Positions 9,463-18,718 of a DNA stretch of 64,000 bases are shown here, in pieces. Position 1 is the stretch's first letter; every line of letters starts with the position of its first letter. The notes under the pieces are model-generated. The model did no database searches. It was given only the letters and a program-made list of their open reading frames with translations, and was not told the origin of the DNA. The DNA is from JANXQG01 sp963709175 (GTDB lineage Bacteria > Planctomycetota > Planctomycetia > Pirellulales > Thermoguttaceae), in contig CAVPVK010000007.1 of the NCBI GenBank assembly GCA_963709175.1, positions 1,984,001 to 2,048,000 of the forward strand. The letters are read 5' to 3'. Both the position numbers and the translations under genes were made by a program.

Positions 9463-10716
9463 ATGATTTGGTTTTTAGTCGGCTACATGTGGCTCTTTAT
9501 CCACCGACCCTTCGAGATCTGGCCGGAGCTAGGTAATCTCTATATCGAACGGGTCTACATGATCCTGACAATCGTGTATTGGGCCCTCTTTGCCCCAAAG
9601 TCCTGGACTAGTAATCGTGCGACGTGGGGAATCGCCGCCATCGCCGCAGCCATAATTCTTGCCACGATCTTCAGCGCACACACTAATTTTGATAATGGCG
9701 ATGTACAGGACTGGTTAAAGCTCTTGGCTTTCTACTTTCTCGTCATCTTTTCGGTGCGCGAGGAACGTGAGCTTCGCATTCTGATCGTCGCTTTCGTCGT
9801 GATCATGGCAGTTTACCAACTGCATTCCCTGCGCGAGTATCTCTGCGGCCGTGGCCAATTCGACATGGGCATTTGGCGCATGGCTGGCGTCGACCGCACG
9901 ATGGGCGACGCAAATAGTTTTGCCGCGTCCGTGAACTACGCAATCCCAATGTTATTGCCTGTATTGACAGTTGCGGAAAAACAATGGCAACGCCTTGCGC
10001 TCGCAGCTGCGCTTTGCTTGGCCTGTCTCTGCGTGCTCTTGAGCGGATCGCGTACCGGTTTCATGGGAATTCTGCTTCTTGCCTGCGCTGCCGGACTGGC
10101 AAGCAGGCACCGTAAGCGACTCATGCTTTTGGTAATGCTCGCGGCGCCGATCATCTGGTTTAGTCTCTCCGAGAGGCTTCAGAATCGATATTTGACGCTT
10201 GTCGATCCTTCGGTCGGACCCAGGAATGCTGAGGCGTCGGCGGAGTCACGCCAGGTCTTCTTTTGGATGGCTGTCGACATCTGGAAGCAGCACCCCGCGT
10301 TCGGTGTCGGACCTGGTTGCTTTAGTGTCGTTAGCGGAACACACATGCAGTCGCATACGCTGTACGCCCAGACGATTTCGGAGTTGGGCACAGCCGGGGT
10401 GTTTGCGCTCATGGCGCTGACTGGCTGTTATATCGCGAATTTCATCGAAGCTCGGCGGCTGTATCGCGAGAGCGCTCGCGATCGAGGCGCTGCGTTCTGT
10501 TACCGAGTCGTGATTGCCGCAACCATTGGGCTAGCACAACTGCTCTTCTTTGGGTTTGGCGGCCACAACCTGTTTCGGAGCACTTGGATTTGGTACGCGG
10601 CCTTCGCCGCTTTATCGTTGCGGTTCCTCAAAGAACATCACGACTTTTTTCTGGCGGGCGAACAACAGAACGCTTTCGAATCCAGCGCAGCAACGACAGG
10701 ATGCCCGGGAAACTGA
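9463..10716 (+). CDS. O-antigen ligase / Wzy-like polymerase
   Basis: A 417-residue, very hydrophobic protein with about ten to twelve predicted membrane segments. It matches the O-antigen ligase / Wzy family: a short N-terminal hydrophobic start (LVGYMWLFIHRPFEIWP), the conserved GSRTGFMGILLLACAAG near residue 190, a large periplasmic loop containing GVGPGCFSVVSGTHMQSHT and the following SELGTAGVFALMALTG. In exosortase-linked polysaccharide loci such proteins polymerise or transfer the repeat unit. It overlaps the next gene by 16 bases. Confidence 0.85.
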   Translation: MIWFLVGYMWLFIHRPFEIWPELGNLYIERVYMILTIVYWALFAPKSWTSNRATWGIAAIAAAIILATIFSAHTNFDNGDVQDWLKLLAFYFLVIFSVREERELRILIVAFVVIMAVYQLHSLREYLCGRGQFDMGIWRMAGVDRTMGDANSFAASVNYAIPMLLPVLTVAEKQWQRLALAAALCLACLCVLLSGSRTGFMGILLLACAAGLASRHRKRLMLLVMLAAPIIWFSLSERLQNRYLTLVDPSVGPRNAEASAESRQVFFWMAVDIWKQHPAFGVGPGCFSVVSGTHMQSHTLYAQTISELGTAGVFALMALTGCYIANFIEARRLYRESARDRGAAFCYRVVIAATIGLAQLLFFGFGGHNLFRSTWIWYAAFAALSLRFLKEHHDFFLAGEQQNAFESSAATTGCPGN

Positions 10717-12095
10717 TTCATCGGGATGTATTAGCGCCCGTTACGCGCCATGTGATTGCGCCGGCATGGGCCCTCTGGGAGCGCAGCGCGTACCTGCGTC
10801 AATATCGGCGGCTGCTTCGTACTCAGTTCGATTCCCCCGAAGTTGGACGCCGGCGGCAGACGGACGCAGTTCGCGAGTTGCTGATCTATGCCGGCGACAA
10901 GCTGGCGTTCTGGAGAGAGCGTTTCCGGTCCGCAGGTCTGCGGCCGGCCGCCTTCGGCGCGTTTGAAGAATTGGAGGCGGTACCGCTTCTTACCAAGGAC
11001 GATCTGCGAAATCACCTCGACGAGCTCATTTCGCCCGTCTACCGCAAAGAAGACCTCCACGAACACAAGACTTCGGGGTCGACGGGCGTGTCGGTCGTAA
11101 CGTACCGGGACGAGCCCGCCCAGCAATTCAAATGCGCGTGTACGCTCCGCAGCGACGAGTGGTCGGGCTGGCGGCTCGGCGAACGCGTTGCGGCCATCTG
11201 GGGGAACCCCCAAATCCGCACTGATTGGAAGGGTCGTCTCCGTCGCGTCCTCCTGGAGCGGAATTACGCCTATCTTGACACCCTGAAGATGGACGAACGT
11301 GCGATGGACGCCTTTGCCGACACCCTGGTGCGAGTCCGACCATCGCTATTATTCGGTCATGCCCATTCGCTTTATCTCTTCGCCCAGTTCCTGCAGGCCA
11401 AGCGACCGCAAACGCAGATACGCCCCAAGGCGATCATTTCGACGTGCATGGTCCTGCACGATTTCGAGCGCGCGGCCGTCGAGGCGACGTTTCGCTGCAA
11501 GGTGACCAACCGCTACGGCTGCGAGGAAGTGAGTCTCATTGCCTGCGAGTGCGAAGAGCACGACGGCCTGCACGTCAATGCCGACGGCATCTACCTGGAA
11601 ATACTGCGGCCTGATGGCACGCCGTGCGCGCCGGGCGAACTAGGGCAAATCGTGGTCACCGACTTAGTGAACCGGGCCATGCCGATCATTCGTTACCAGG
11701 TGGGCGACATGGGCGTGCTGAGCGATCGCCGTTGTCCCTGCAGCCGCGGGCTGCCGCTTTTGGAAAGGATCGAGGGCCGCGTCGCCGACTTCGTGGTGAC
11801 GCCCAACGGCGAGTTGATCTCGGGCATTTCGCTCACCGAGAATTTTGCCGTCCTGGTGCCTGGCATTGGCCAGTTGCAGATCGTTCAGGAGGAATTGAAC
11901 CGGTTGGTGTTCCGGATCGTAAAGGGGCCCAATTTCGACGACGACAGCCTCGATGAGATCCAACGACTGGTGGTCCAGCGATTTGGTTCGGGGGTCCGCT
12001 ACGAGTGCGAATATGTCGAGCACATTCCCCCGGAGCCCTCGGGCAAATACCGGTTCTGTATTTCCAAAGTGAAGAAAGGTTTCCTGCCGTGTTGA
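10701..12095 (+). CDS. Phenylacetate-CoA ligase family protein (PaaK/CapK-like)
   Basis: A 464-residue adenylate-forming enzyme. The ATP/AMP-binding loop is HKTSGSTGVSVVTYRD (about residue 120). The later family signature is NRYGCEEVSLIACECEE (about residue 270), followed by the hinge region IIRYQVGDMGVLSDRRCPC. CapK/PaaK-like members are frequent in exosortase-type exopolysaccharide loci, where their acyl substrate is not established. I chose ATG 10701 because it overlaps the upstream stop. It presumably activates a carboxylate for transfer to the polymer (inference). Confidence 0.85.
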   Translation: MPGKLIHRDVLAPVTRHVIAPAWALWERSAYLRQYRRLLRTQFDSPEVGRRRQTDAVRELLIYAGDKLAFWRERFRSAGLRPAAFGAFEELEAVPLLTKDDLRNHLDELISPVYRKEDLHEHKTSGSTGVSVVTYRDEPAQQFKCACTLRSDEWSGWRLGERVAAIWGNPQIRTDWKGRLRRVLLERNYAYLDTLKMDERAMDAFADTLVRVRPSLLFGHAHSLYLFAQFLQAKRPQTQIRPKAIISTCMVLHDFERAAVEATFRCKVTNRYGCEEVSLIACECEEHDGLHVNADGIYLEILRPDGTPCAPGELGQIVVTDLVNRAMPIIRYQVGDMGVLSDRRCPCSRGLPLLERIEGRVADFVVTPNGELISGISLTENFAVLVPGIGQLQIVQEELNRLVFRIVKGPNFDDDSLDEIQRLVVQRFGSGVRYECEYVEHIPPEPSGKYRFCISKVKKGFLPC

Positions 12096-12153
12096 AGCAG
12101 TGTGTCTCATCTTTTAGCGCGCCGTCGCGTTTCAGGGCCAACTGAGCGACAAA

Positions 12154-13740
12154 ATGCTGCGTATCATAGCGCGAAACATTGTGAGTAACTTTGCTGGCTA
12201 TGCAGTCAGCGCCGTTGTTGCCTTCTTTTTGACGCCTTACGTTCTTTCCCATCTCGGTGGGGCGCGATATGGCATCTGGGCGCTGATCACCGGGCTAACC
12301 GGCTACTACGGACTTCTCGATCTAGGATTTCGATCAGGCATCACCCAGTACATGACGCGGCACCTTGCAACGCGCAACTTCCTGGAGATGAACCGGACGG
12401 CGAGCACTGCGTTCATGATACTGGCCATCGTCGGTGTCGCGATTCTGCTTGCGTCAGTTCTTGTTTGTCTTCTGGCGCCGATGGTTTTCCGGATCCCTTC
12501 GGAGGTTGTAGGAGATACACGCCTGGCAATACTCGTCATCGGCGCATCGACGGCAATCCAGTTCCCGTGCTTCCCATTCTCGGCGGTCTTCACTGCGACC
12601 CAGCGATACGATCTCGCGAACGCGGTTGGCATCAGCACTCGGCTTCTCGTGGCCGCGGCGGTTTTCTGTTCGCTGAAGATGGGTTACGGGCTTGTTGGCC
12701 TCAGCATTGTAACGGCTGCGGGCGATCTCCTTGGGTACGGTGTTCGCTGGCGACTTGCGTACCGCATTCTGCCGGAGCTCGTGGTGTCTCCGCGGCTGGC
12801 CGCGTGGCGGGCGATTTGGCCGCTCGCTAGCTTCGGAGTTTGGGCGGTCTTACTCAATGGGGCACAGCAGTTGAAGGGGCAGGCCGGCACGTTCTTAATC
12901 GGCATTACCATGCCGATTGCGGCGGTTGCTCCCTTCGCCCTGGCCTCGGGCCTACTCGTCTATGTGGCCGGCGTATTCACTCCGATCGGTATTGTTTTTT
13001 ACCCGGCTATGGCCCATCTTGACGCCTCGAACCAGAGCGAGGATCTGCGGCGGTTGTACTTGAAGGGTTCGCGGATTCTGCTAATTATTGGCGTCGTTGC
13101 GGCTCTGATCAGCGGCTTTTGGGCCGGAGATTTCTTCCATCTCTGGATCGGAAATCGACTCGTGGGCAGCGGCGGGGCGTCATCCGTGGCCAACATCTTT
13201 CGTATCCTGATTGCCGGATTCGTGTGTATGGCAGGGCAACGCGTTGGCGAGCAGGCATTCTTTGCCACCGGACGCCTCCGCTTGCTCGCGATCCTGTTCG
13301 CGATTGAGGCGGTCGCCAATTTGTCGCTCTGCCTCTGCCTGGTTCGGCCGTTTGGATTGGGCGGCGTTGCCGTGGGGGTGGCAATTCCGGCCCTCATCTT
13401 TCAGGGAATTGTGCAGCCGATCGCCATTTGTCGGATCCTAGGCATTCGGTTCTCGAGATACTGCCGAGAGACCCTGATGCGGCCGCTTTTGGTTGGAATC
13501 ATCCTGGCCGCGGTCTTCGGGACGGCGCGACTCGAGATAACACCGGCCAATAATTGGGGTATCCTGGTGGTTCACGGGCTGCTCGCAGGTTCAATTGCGT
13601 TGCTTGTGATAGCTGGTGTCGGAATCGAGAAAGGTGAGCGCAAACGATTGATCTACGGAGCTGCGAAGCAACTCTTGCCGTATTTGCGACTGAGCCCAAT
13701 GGGCCGCTTTTTTTTCCCAGCGCCACCTGCCGAAGAATAG
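12154..13740 (+). CDS. Wzx-type oligosaccharide flippase
   Basis: A 528-residue polytopic membrane protein with about 12-14 segments. The N-terminal block LGGARYGIWALITGLTGYY followed by LLDLGFRSGITQYM is the classic start of polysaccharide flippases (MOP superfamily). It would move lipid-linked repeat units across the inner membrane for the Wzy-like protein encoded just upstream. The ending is a short basic tail. Intergenic gaps on both sides are under 90 bases. Confidence 0.88.
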   Translation: MLRIIARNIVSNFAGYAVSAVVAFFLTPYVLSHLGGARYGIWALITGLTGYYGLLDLGFRSGITQYMTRHLATRNFLEMNRTASTAFMILAIVGVAILLASVLVCLLAPMVFRIPSEVVGDTRLAILVIGASTAIQFPCFPFSAVFTATQRYDLANAVGISTRLLVAAAVFCSLKMGYGLVGLSIVTAAGDLLGYGVRWRLAYRILPELVVSPRLAAWRAIWPLASFGVWAVLLNGAQQLKGQAGTFLIGITMPIAAVAPFALASGLLVYVAGVFTPIGIVFYPAMAHLDASNQSEDLRRLYLKGSRILLIIGVVAALISGFWAGDFFHLWIGNRLVGSGGASSVANIFRILIAGFVCMAGQRVGEQAFFATGRLRLLAILFAIEAVANLSLCLCLVRPFGLGGVAVGVAIPALIFQGIVQPIAICRILGIRFSRYCRETLMRPLLVGIILAAVFGTARLEITPANNWGILVVHGLLAGSIALLVIAGVGIEKGERKRLIYGAAKQLLPYLRLSPMGRFFFPAPPAEE

Positions 13741-13822
13741 GCAACCGAGACACTCCTCGGGAAGTGGCTGTCCGCTTCAACGTTCCCGGGATCCTGCTTG
13801 GACTGGGCCCTTAACTGCTAGC

Positions 13823-15061
13823 ATGAAGATCCTCTTAATCCCATACTGTTTTGCGCCGGTCCAAGTTCCGCAAACTTATGTACTTCTGAAATGGTGCAAG
13901 TACCTGACCGAGGGCGGGCACCAGTTGACGGTACTTTGCGTGGATCCAGACACGCAATGCGCCCATCAGGATCCTGGACTATTACGACTTGTCCCGCAGG
14001 GAATCGAGGAGGTCAGGGTCAATTCGCCGGAAAACACCTTGCCGTATCGGATTCTCAGAAAGGCCGCCAGATGGCTCCTTCCGCTGTTCCAACCGTGGAA
14101 GAGGGAGTGGTACGGCGCCGCCCGGAATAGCTTGAGGAATCTCCCACTTTCCGAGTATGACGTCGTATTGAGCACCTCGCAGCCGCCCGTTTGCCACCTC
14201 GTTGCGTGGCAGGTGAAGAAGAAGGCGGGAATCCCATGGGTTGCCTACTTCAGCGACCCCTGGGTTGATGGACCGTACCGGCAGGACCTTTCCAAGAGAA
14301 TCCAAAAGTATAATCAAAACTGGGAATCACGAGTAATCGGCGCGGCCGACCTCCTGATATTCCCGACCGAAGAGATGAAATCACTGGTTCTCCGGAAATA
14401 CCCGCAAGATGCCGCCAGGAAAGCCAGGACATTGGATCATTGCTTCGTCCCCGACTGGTTCAACCTCGCGCCGCCGCAGCGAAGGGAACATAACGGTACG
14501 CGCCGGCTCGTCTCGACGGGAAACTTCTACGGTCCGCGAACGGTCGAGCCACTTATTCGTGCAGTCGCCGGATGTAAAGAGAAGCTGCTTGGCCACGTCG
14601 GATTTGACTTTTTCGGCAATATGGGCGCAACTGCGCTTGAATCGCCGATGTGGCGTTCATTGGATGGGCTTCTGAAATCGCATGGTCGGGTTGACTATCT
14701 GACGAGTCTGGCCGAGTGTCGCAGCGCTCATGCTCTGGTGCTCATCGATGCGCCTGCCGACACACACGAGTCAAGTATTTTCTTTCCTTCCAAGCTCGCG
14801 GAGTATCTCGGATCCGGTCGACCTATCATCGGATTGACACCGCTGAACGGAAGTTCGGCAAGGATTCTTCGAGAGACGAAGAATGTTGCATTCGACCCGT
14901 ATGATAGTGGTGCAGTTGGCGAACTATTGACTCGCATTGCAGAAGGACGTGCGGCGTTTGCGACGGACGAGGGAAGCCGAGAAAAATACAATTACCGGGC
15001 CGTGGGTAGGCAACTCGTCGCGATCCTAGAGGAGGCTTGTGGACGCCGGCGTGGCCATTGA
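13823..15061 (+). CDS. Glycosyltransferase group 1
   Basis: A 412-residue GT-B glycosyltransferase. The acceptor domain opens with MKILLIPYCFAPVQVPQTY and contains YDVVLSTSQPPVCHLVAW and PWVAYFSDPWVDGPYRQ, a pattern of group 1 transferases with an N-terminal GT4-like acceptor domain. The C-terminal domain contains RRLVSTGNFYGPRTVEPLI and FFPSKLAEYLGSGRPIIGLTP, the donor-binding segment with the conserved Lys-Leu-x-Glu. It overlaps the start region of the acyltransferase that follows. Confidence 0.85.
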   Translation: MKILLIPYCFAPVQVPQTYVLLKWCKYLTEGGHQLTVLCVDPDTQCAHQDPGLLRLVPQGIEEVRVNSPENTLPYRILRKAARWLLPLFQPWKREWYGAARNSLRNLPLSEYDVVLSTSQPPVCHLVAWQVKKKAGIPWVAYFSDPWVDGPYRQDLSKRIQKYNQNWESRVIGAADLLIFPTEEMKSLVLRKYPQDAARKARTLDHCFVPDWFNLAPPQRREHNGTRRLVSTGNFYGPRTVEPLIRAVAGCKEKLLGHVGFDFFGNMGATALESPMWRSLDGLLKSHGRVDYLTSLAECRSAHALVLIDAPADTHESSIFFPSKLAEYLGSGRPIIGLTPLNGSSARILRETKNVAFDPYDSGAVGELLTRIAEGRAAFATDEGSREKYNYRAVGRQLVAILEEACGRRRGH

Positions 15062-15071
15062 TCGCAATTGT

Positions 15072-16210
15072 ATGTCAAGCAAGGCACGAAGCAGTGAGCT
15101 CGACCTGGCACGTCTCATTGCTATCACTTCGATCCTGTGCTGCCACCTGCCCGAGTACTTACTGGGCATACCTGGATTGCCGAGTCTCTGGGCCGTCAGG
15201 CCGTACGCGGCCGTACTGGGGCTTGGTCTGTTCACCTTTGTCTCCGGCTACGCCATTGACCTCAGCCAACAGAGAGCAGGCTACCGACAGCCTTTTCGGG
15301 AATTCGCCAGGCGCCGCGTCGCGAGGATCTTCCCGCTCTATGTCCCGGCAGTTTTATGCTTCGTTGTGCTTTTTCACTACTTTGGCGTTTGGCACCAGTG
15401 GACGCTGGCGCCGCAAGTGCCAACCATTTTCATTCAGCTGGCCGGTGGCGCAGGTGCTTTTTTCCCCACTCTACCAGCCGATGCTCACGCTTTGGTTCGT
15501 CGGCGCAGTACTTATCTACTACGCGCTCTATTTCGCGTTGACGCGTCTCACCAACCGACCGACGATCTTGCTCGGGTACGGCGTGATCGTTTTCGTCGCC
15601 GCGGTCTTCACTCGCTGCCTTTTCGGAATCGTCGGAACGCAATTCTTTATGTATTGGTTCCCGTTTCTCGCCGGCGTACTTTGGCACCGACTTGAACGCG
15701 AGAATCGAATTGCGCCTGAACCGCGCCTTGATAGCCCTGCGCATCGCTGTCGCGGTTACTGTTGGCGTCACCGCTGCTGTAGGGAAGATACCCCTTTTCA
15801 TCGAGGCGGACGATCGCACGCGCACCGTCCTGGGCACGCTCCCCTCATTCTTGGCGGCGAACCTCTTCATGCTGTCCACGACGCTCGTCGTGCTGTGGAT
15901 GGCACGGCGATGGGCAAAGCATATGTCGGAGAACTTCGGCTGTCTGGCTTCGTACTTCGCTCGGCTGTCGTACCCCGTTTACCTTTACCACCGGCCGTGT
16001 CTTGCGATAGCCGCTGCGACGTTGCTGGCGCTGGGCGTCACGGAGTCGGTTGCGCAAAACCTGGTAATACTACTTGTGGCTGTTCCCTTAACGGTTCTGG
16101 TTGCCGCCTGCGCCGATGTGGGCGAGCGGCAACTTGGGCAGTTGCTGGCTGCCAGACGGGCCGGGCGGGTCCTGAAAACCGGCGCCTTAAGCGAAAATCG
16201 CGAATGCTAG
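15072..16210 (+). pseudogene. Acyltransferase family 3 (membrane), two frameshifts
   Basis: A polytopic O-acyltransferase of the OafA/NodX type, probably placing acetyl groups on the polysaccharide. Piece one (MSSKARSSELDLARLIAITSI) contains the conserved His-containing segment ILCCHLPEYL and RRRVARIFPLYVPA. After a TTTTTTCCCC run near 15462 the frame changes (MLTLWFVGAVLIYYALYF). It changes again near 15690 (LRIAVAVTVGVTAAVG to SYPVYLYHRPCLAIAAATL). Joined, the pieces give a normal family length of about 380 residues. The first shift lies in a homopolymer, so a base-calling error is possible. I chose ATG 15072; a GTG at 15039 is also open. Confidence 0.7.
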
Positions 16211-16238
16211 CAGGTCAAAGGCGTACTCATTGGACGGC

Positions 16239-17474
16239 ATGATGACAGTCTCGATCCGCGGCGACGGCTACAGCGCGTGCCTGGTTATCGATTCCATCGT
16301 CAACGACACGAGTTCAGGGGGCGTCAGAGTTGCCGACTCCGTATCACTGGACGAGGTCGCGACCCTAGCGCGTGAGATGACGCTTAAATTCGCGTCGTAT
16401 CGGCTGTTGCGCGGCGGTGCAAAAATGGGAGTTTCCATTCCGTCGAGCGCCGGCCAAGCAGAAAAGAGCCGGATTCTTAACGATCTGGGCCGAAGGTTGG
16501 GGCCGATCATCCGCACCGGTGTTTACAATCCGGGAATGGATATGAACTGTGGCCCTGACGACCTCAGAGCCATCTACCGGGGGGCGGGAATCGAGTTGGG
16601 CCGAATAACGGACAGTTCCTATTTCACGGCGATGGGCCTCGAGAGCGCCTTGGAGGCGTGCCGCGACCACTGGAACTGCGCAGGTCCAGTTTCGCTGGCG
16701 GTCGAGGGTTTCGGCCGCGTCGCGGGCCATTTGGCGGCGCGGTTGGACCCGGCAAAATACAAGATCGTCGCTGCCTCGACGCTCTGCGGCGCCGTAAGGA
16801 ACCAAAGCGGCTTCGACCTGAGGATGCTGTCCGAAAAACGTGATCAAACGGGCGACGCGGTGGTGAAGGAACTCGCGGGCGAGGCTATCGATAAGGAGTT
16901 GGTCTATAGCGAGCCCGTTGACGTCCTGATACCTTCGTCGCGGACCTGGGCAATCAATTCACAAAATGTCATCGGAGTAACGGCCAGGGCGGTCGTGCCG
17001 ATCGCGAATGCCCCGTACGCCGACGGCACGATTGCCAGCCTCCAGGGGCGCGGTGCGATGTGCCTTCCGGGGTTTATTACCAACGCCGGCGGCGTCTTCG
17101 GCTCTTCCTTGTACGATAGCGGCCTCAGCCGCGCGGATGTGGAAACGCTGACCAGACAATGCGTTCAACCGGTAATACGCCGATTAATCGAACTCAGCGA
17201 CGAGCTTGGAGTATCACCCGTCGAATTGGCGGAACAAGCGGCCCGAAAGGAAGTGAGTGTGCGAGGTCAGCGGGGCTTGCCACGAGGAATGGCCGAGGCC
17301 GTGCTCCGACGACTGCGGCCATATCTTCCGAAAGGGGTCGGGAGGAATCGCGCGAAGCAGAGGTTCATCGCAGGGCTATCGGCATTGAAGGCGGACCTGG
17401 AATCCGTCGCTGCGGCAGACGATCGCGCGGCTGGGCAAGCCCCCCGACAGGGGCCCGCAGCGCGGCGAAAATGA
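16239..17474 (+). CDS. Glu/Leu/Phe/Val dehydrogenase family protein
   Basis: A 411-residue amino-acid dehydrogenase homologue. The catalytic lysine region is GGAKMGVSIPSS near residue 65; the dinucleotide fold begins near VSLAVEGFGRVAGHLAARLD (about residue 147). CGPDDLRAIYRGAG matches the substrate-binding acidic segment. Members use NAD(P) to interconvert amino acids and 2-oxo acids. A degradative role is odd inside a polysaccharide operon; it may supply or modify an amino-acid substituent (inference). Tandem ATG codons at 16239 and 16242 are preferred over an upstream TTG. The stop overlaps the next start as ATGA. Confidence 0.78.
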   Translation: MMTVSIRGDGYSACLVIDSIVNDTSSGGVRVADSVSLDEVATLAREMTLKFASYRLLRGGAKMGVSIPSSAGQAEKSRILNDLGRRLGPIIRTGVYNPGMDMNCGPDDLRAIYRGAGIELGRITDSSYFTAMGLESALEACRDHWNCAGPVSLAVEGFGRVAGHLAARLDPAKYKIVAASTLCGAVRNQSGFDLRMLSEKRDQTGDAVVKELAGEAIDKELVYSEPVDVLIPSSRTWAINSQNVIGVTARAVVPIANAPYADGTIASLQGRGAMCLPGFITNAGGVFGSSLYDSGLSRADVETLTRQCVQPVIRRLIELSDELGVSPVELAEQAARKEVSVRGQRGLPRGMAEAVLRRLRPYLPKGVGRNRAKQRFIAGLSALKADLESVAAADDRAAGQAPRQGPAARRK

Positions 17475-18640
17475 CGTCGTTGGCACCGATTCGCTGGGGA
17501 ATTCTGGGGACGGGCAACATCGCCGGGCAATTTGCCGAGGGACTGAGGAGTCTGCCGGACGCGCGCTTGCTAGCTATCGGATCACGGACGAAGGCTGGCG
17601 CCGAAGCCTTCGCCCGGTCTTTTGCTGTTCCGCGGGCCTATGCAAGCTACGAAGATCTGGTTGCCGACAAGGATCTCGACGCCGTCTACGTGGCGACGCC
17701 GAACCATAAACACAAGGAAAACAGCCTGCTCGCGCTCGATGCGGGCAAAGCGGTCCTGTGCGAAAAGCCGTTCGCGCTCGACGCGCAACAGACTAGGGAG
17801 GTAATTGCCGTAGCGCGTCGCAAGGGGTTGTTCTGCATGGAGGCGATGTGGATGCGATTCTTGCCCGCCATAACACGGCTGCGCGGATTGCTCGCCAGTG
17901 GCGCGATTGGTGACGTCCGACTCATGAAGGCCGATTTCGGCATCCCGAAGCCGTTCGCGGCAGATGGCCGGTTTTTCAATCCCGAGATGGGGGGGGGCGC
18001 GATGCTCAATTTCGGTGTCTACCTCGTCTCATTCGCTTCCTTGTTGTTGGGCAAGCCGTTCTCCATCGCCAGTCAAGCAACTCTTGGTCCCACGGGAGTT
18101 GACGAGCAATCGGTGGCGACCCTCCGATACACGGGCGGCGCGTTGGCGATCTTGACGGTGAGCCTACGCAGCTATTTACCGTGCGAGGCACTCGTTATTG
18201 GAACCAACGGGGAAATCCGCATTGGCCATCCCCTTTATCGGTCGGAGCGATTCTCCGTAGCGTCCTTCGGCCATCGGCCGTCCACGTCTCCCGCCAGATG
18301 GTGTTGGGCTCGGGGCCTTACGCACATCGCGCTGGCGCGGCGGATCTCGTCCGGCGTTGGCCGCGTCGTCGGCAGACTTTCCGGCCGCTGGGGCAACAAA
18401 TACGTTGTGCCATTTGAGGGCAACGGCTTCAATTACGAGGCGGCTGAAGTTGGTCGTTGTCTGCGATCAGGTCAATTGGAGAGCACGATCATGCCGCTTG
18501 GCGAGACTTTAAACATCATGGAGACTATGGACGCCATTCGCGCCGATCTCATGGCACATCAGCGGCCTTCAGCCGCTTGCGACTTGGGAATCGGCCACGA
18601 GCCGGCGCCGTGCTCCCTAGATGGTGTATCATGTAAATAG
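17471..18640 (+). CDS. Gfo/Idh/MocA family oxidoreductase
   Basis: A 389-residue NAD(P)-dependent sugar oxidoreductase. The nucleotide motif GILGTGNIAGQFAEGL is at residues 9-24. The family hallmark EKPFALD is near residue 97, and MEAMWMRFLPAI matches the substrate-domain entry strand. The start was chosen at the ATGA overlap with the preceding dehydrogenase. Related enzymes modify nucleotide sugars, for example at C3, for glycan synthesis. The substrate here is not visible. Confidence 0.85.
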   Translation: MTSLAPIRWGILGTGNIAGQFAEGLRSLPDARLLAIGSRTKAGAEAFARSFAVPRAYASYEDLVADKDLDAVYVATPNHKHKENSLLALDAGKAVLCEKPFALDAQQTREVIAVARRKGLFCMEAMWMRFLPAITRLRGLLASGAIGDVRLMKADFGIPKPFAADGRFFNPEMGGGAMLNFGVYLVSFASLLLGKPFSIASQATLGPTGVDEQSVATLRYTGGALAILTVSLRSYLPCEALVIGTNGEIRIGHPLYRSERFSVASFGHRPSTSPARWCWARGLTHIALARRISSGVGRVVGRLSGRWGNKYVVPFEGNGFNYEAAEVGRCLRSGQLESTIMPLGETLNIMETMDAIRADLMAHQRPSAACDLGIGHEPAPCSLDGVSCK

Positions 18641-18718
18641 GCGGCCGCCCAAGACGGAAATTCCGCCTACGTCACTGTCCTGTGTAAAAGCGTCACGATA
18701 GGCGGCATCGCCGAGACC

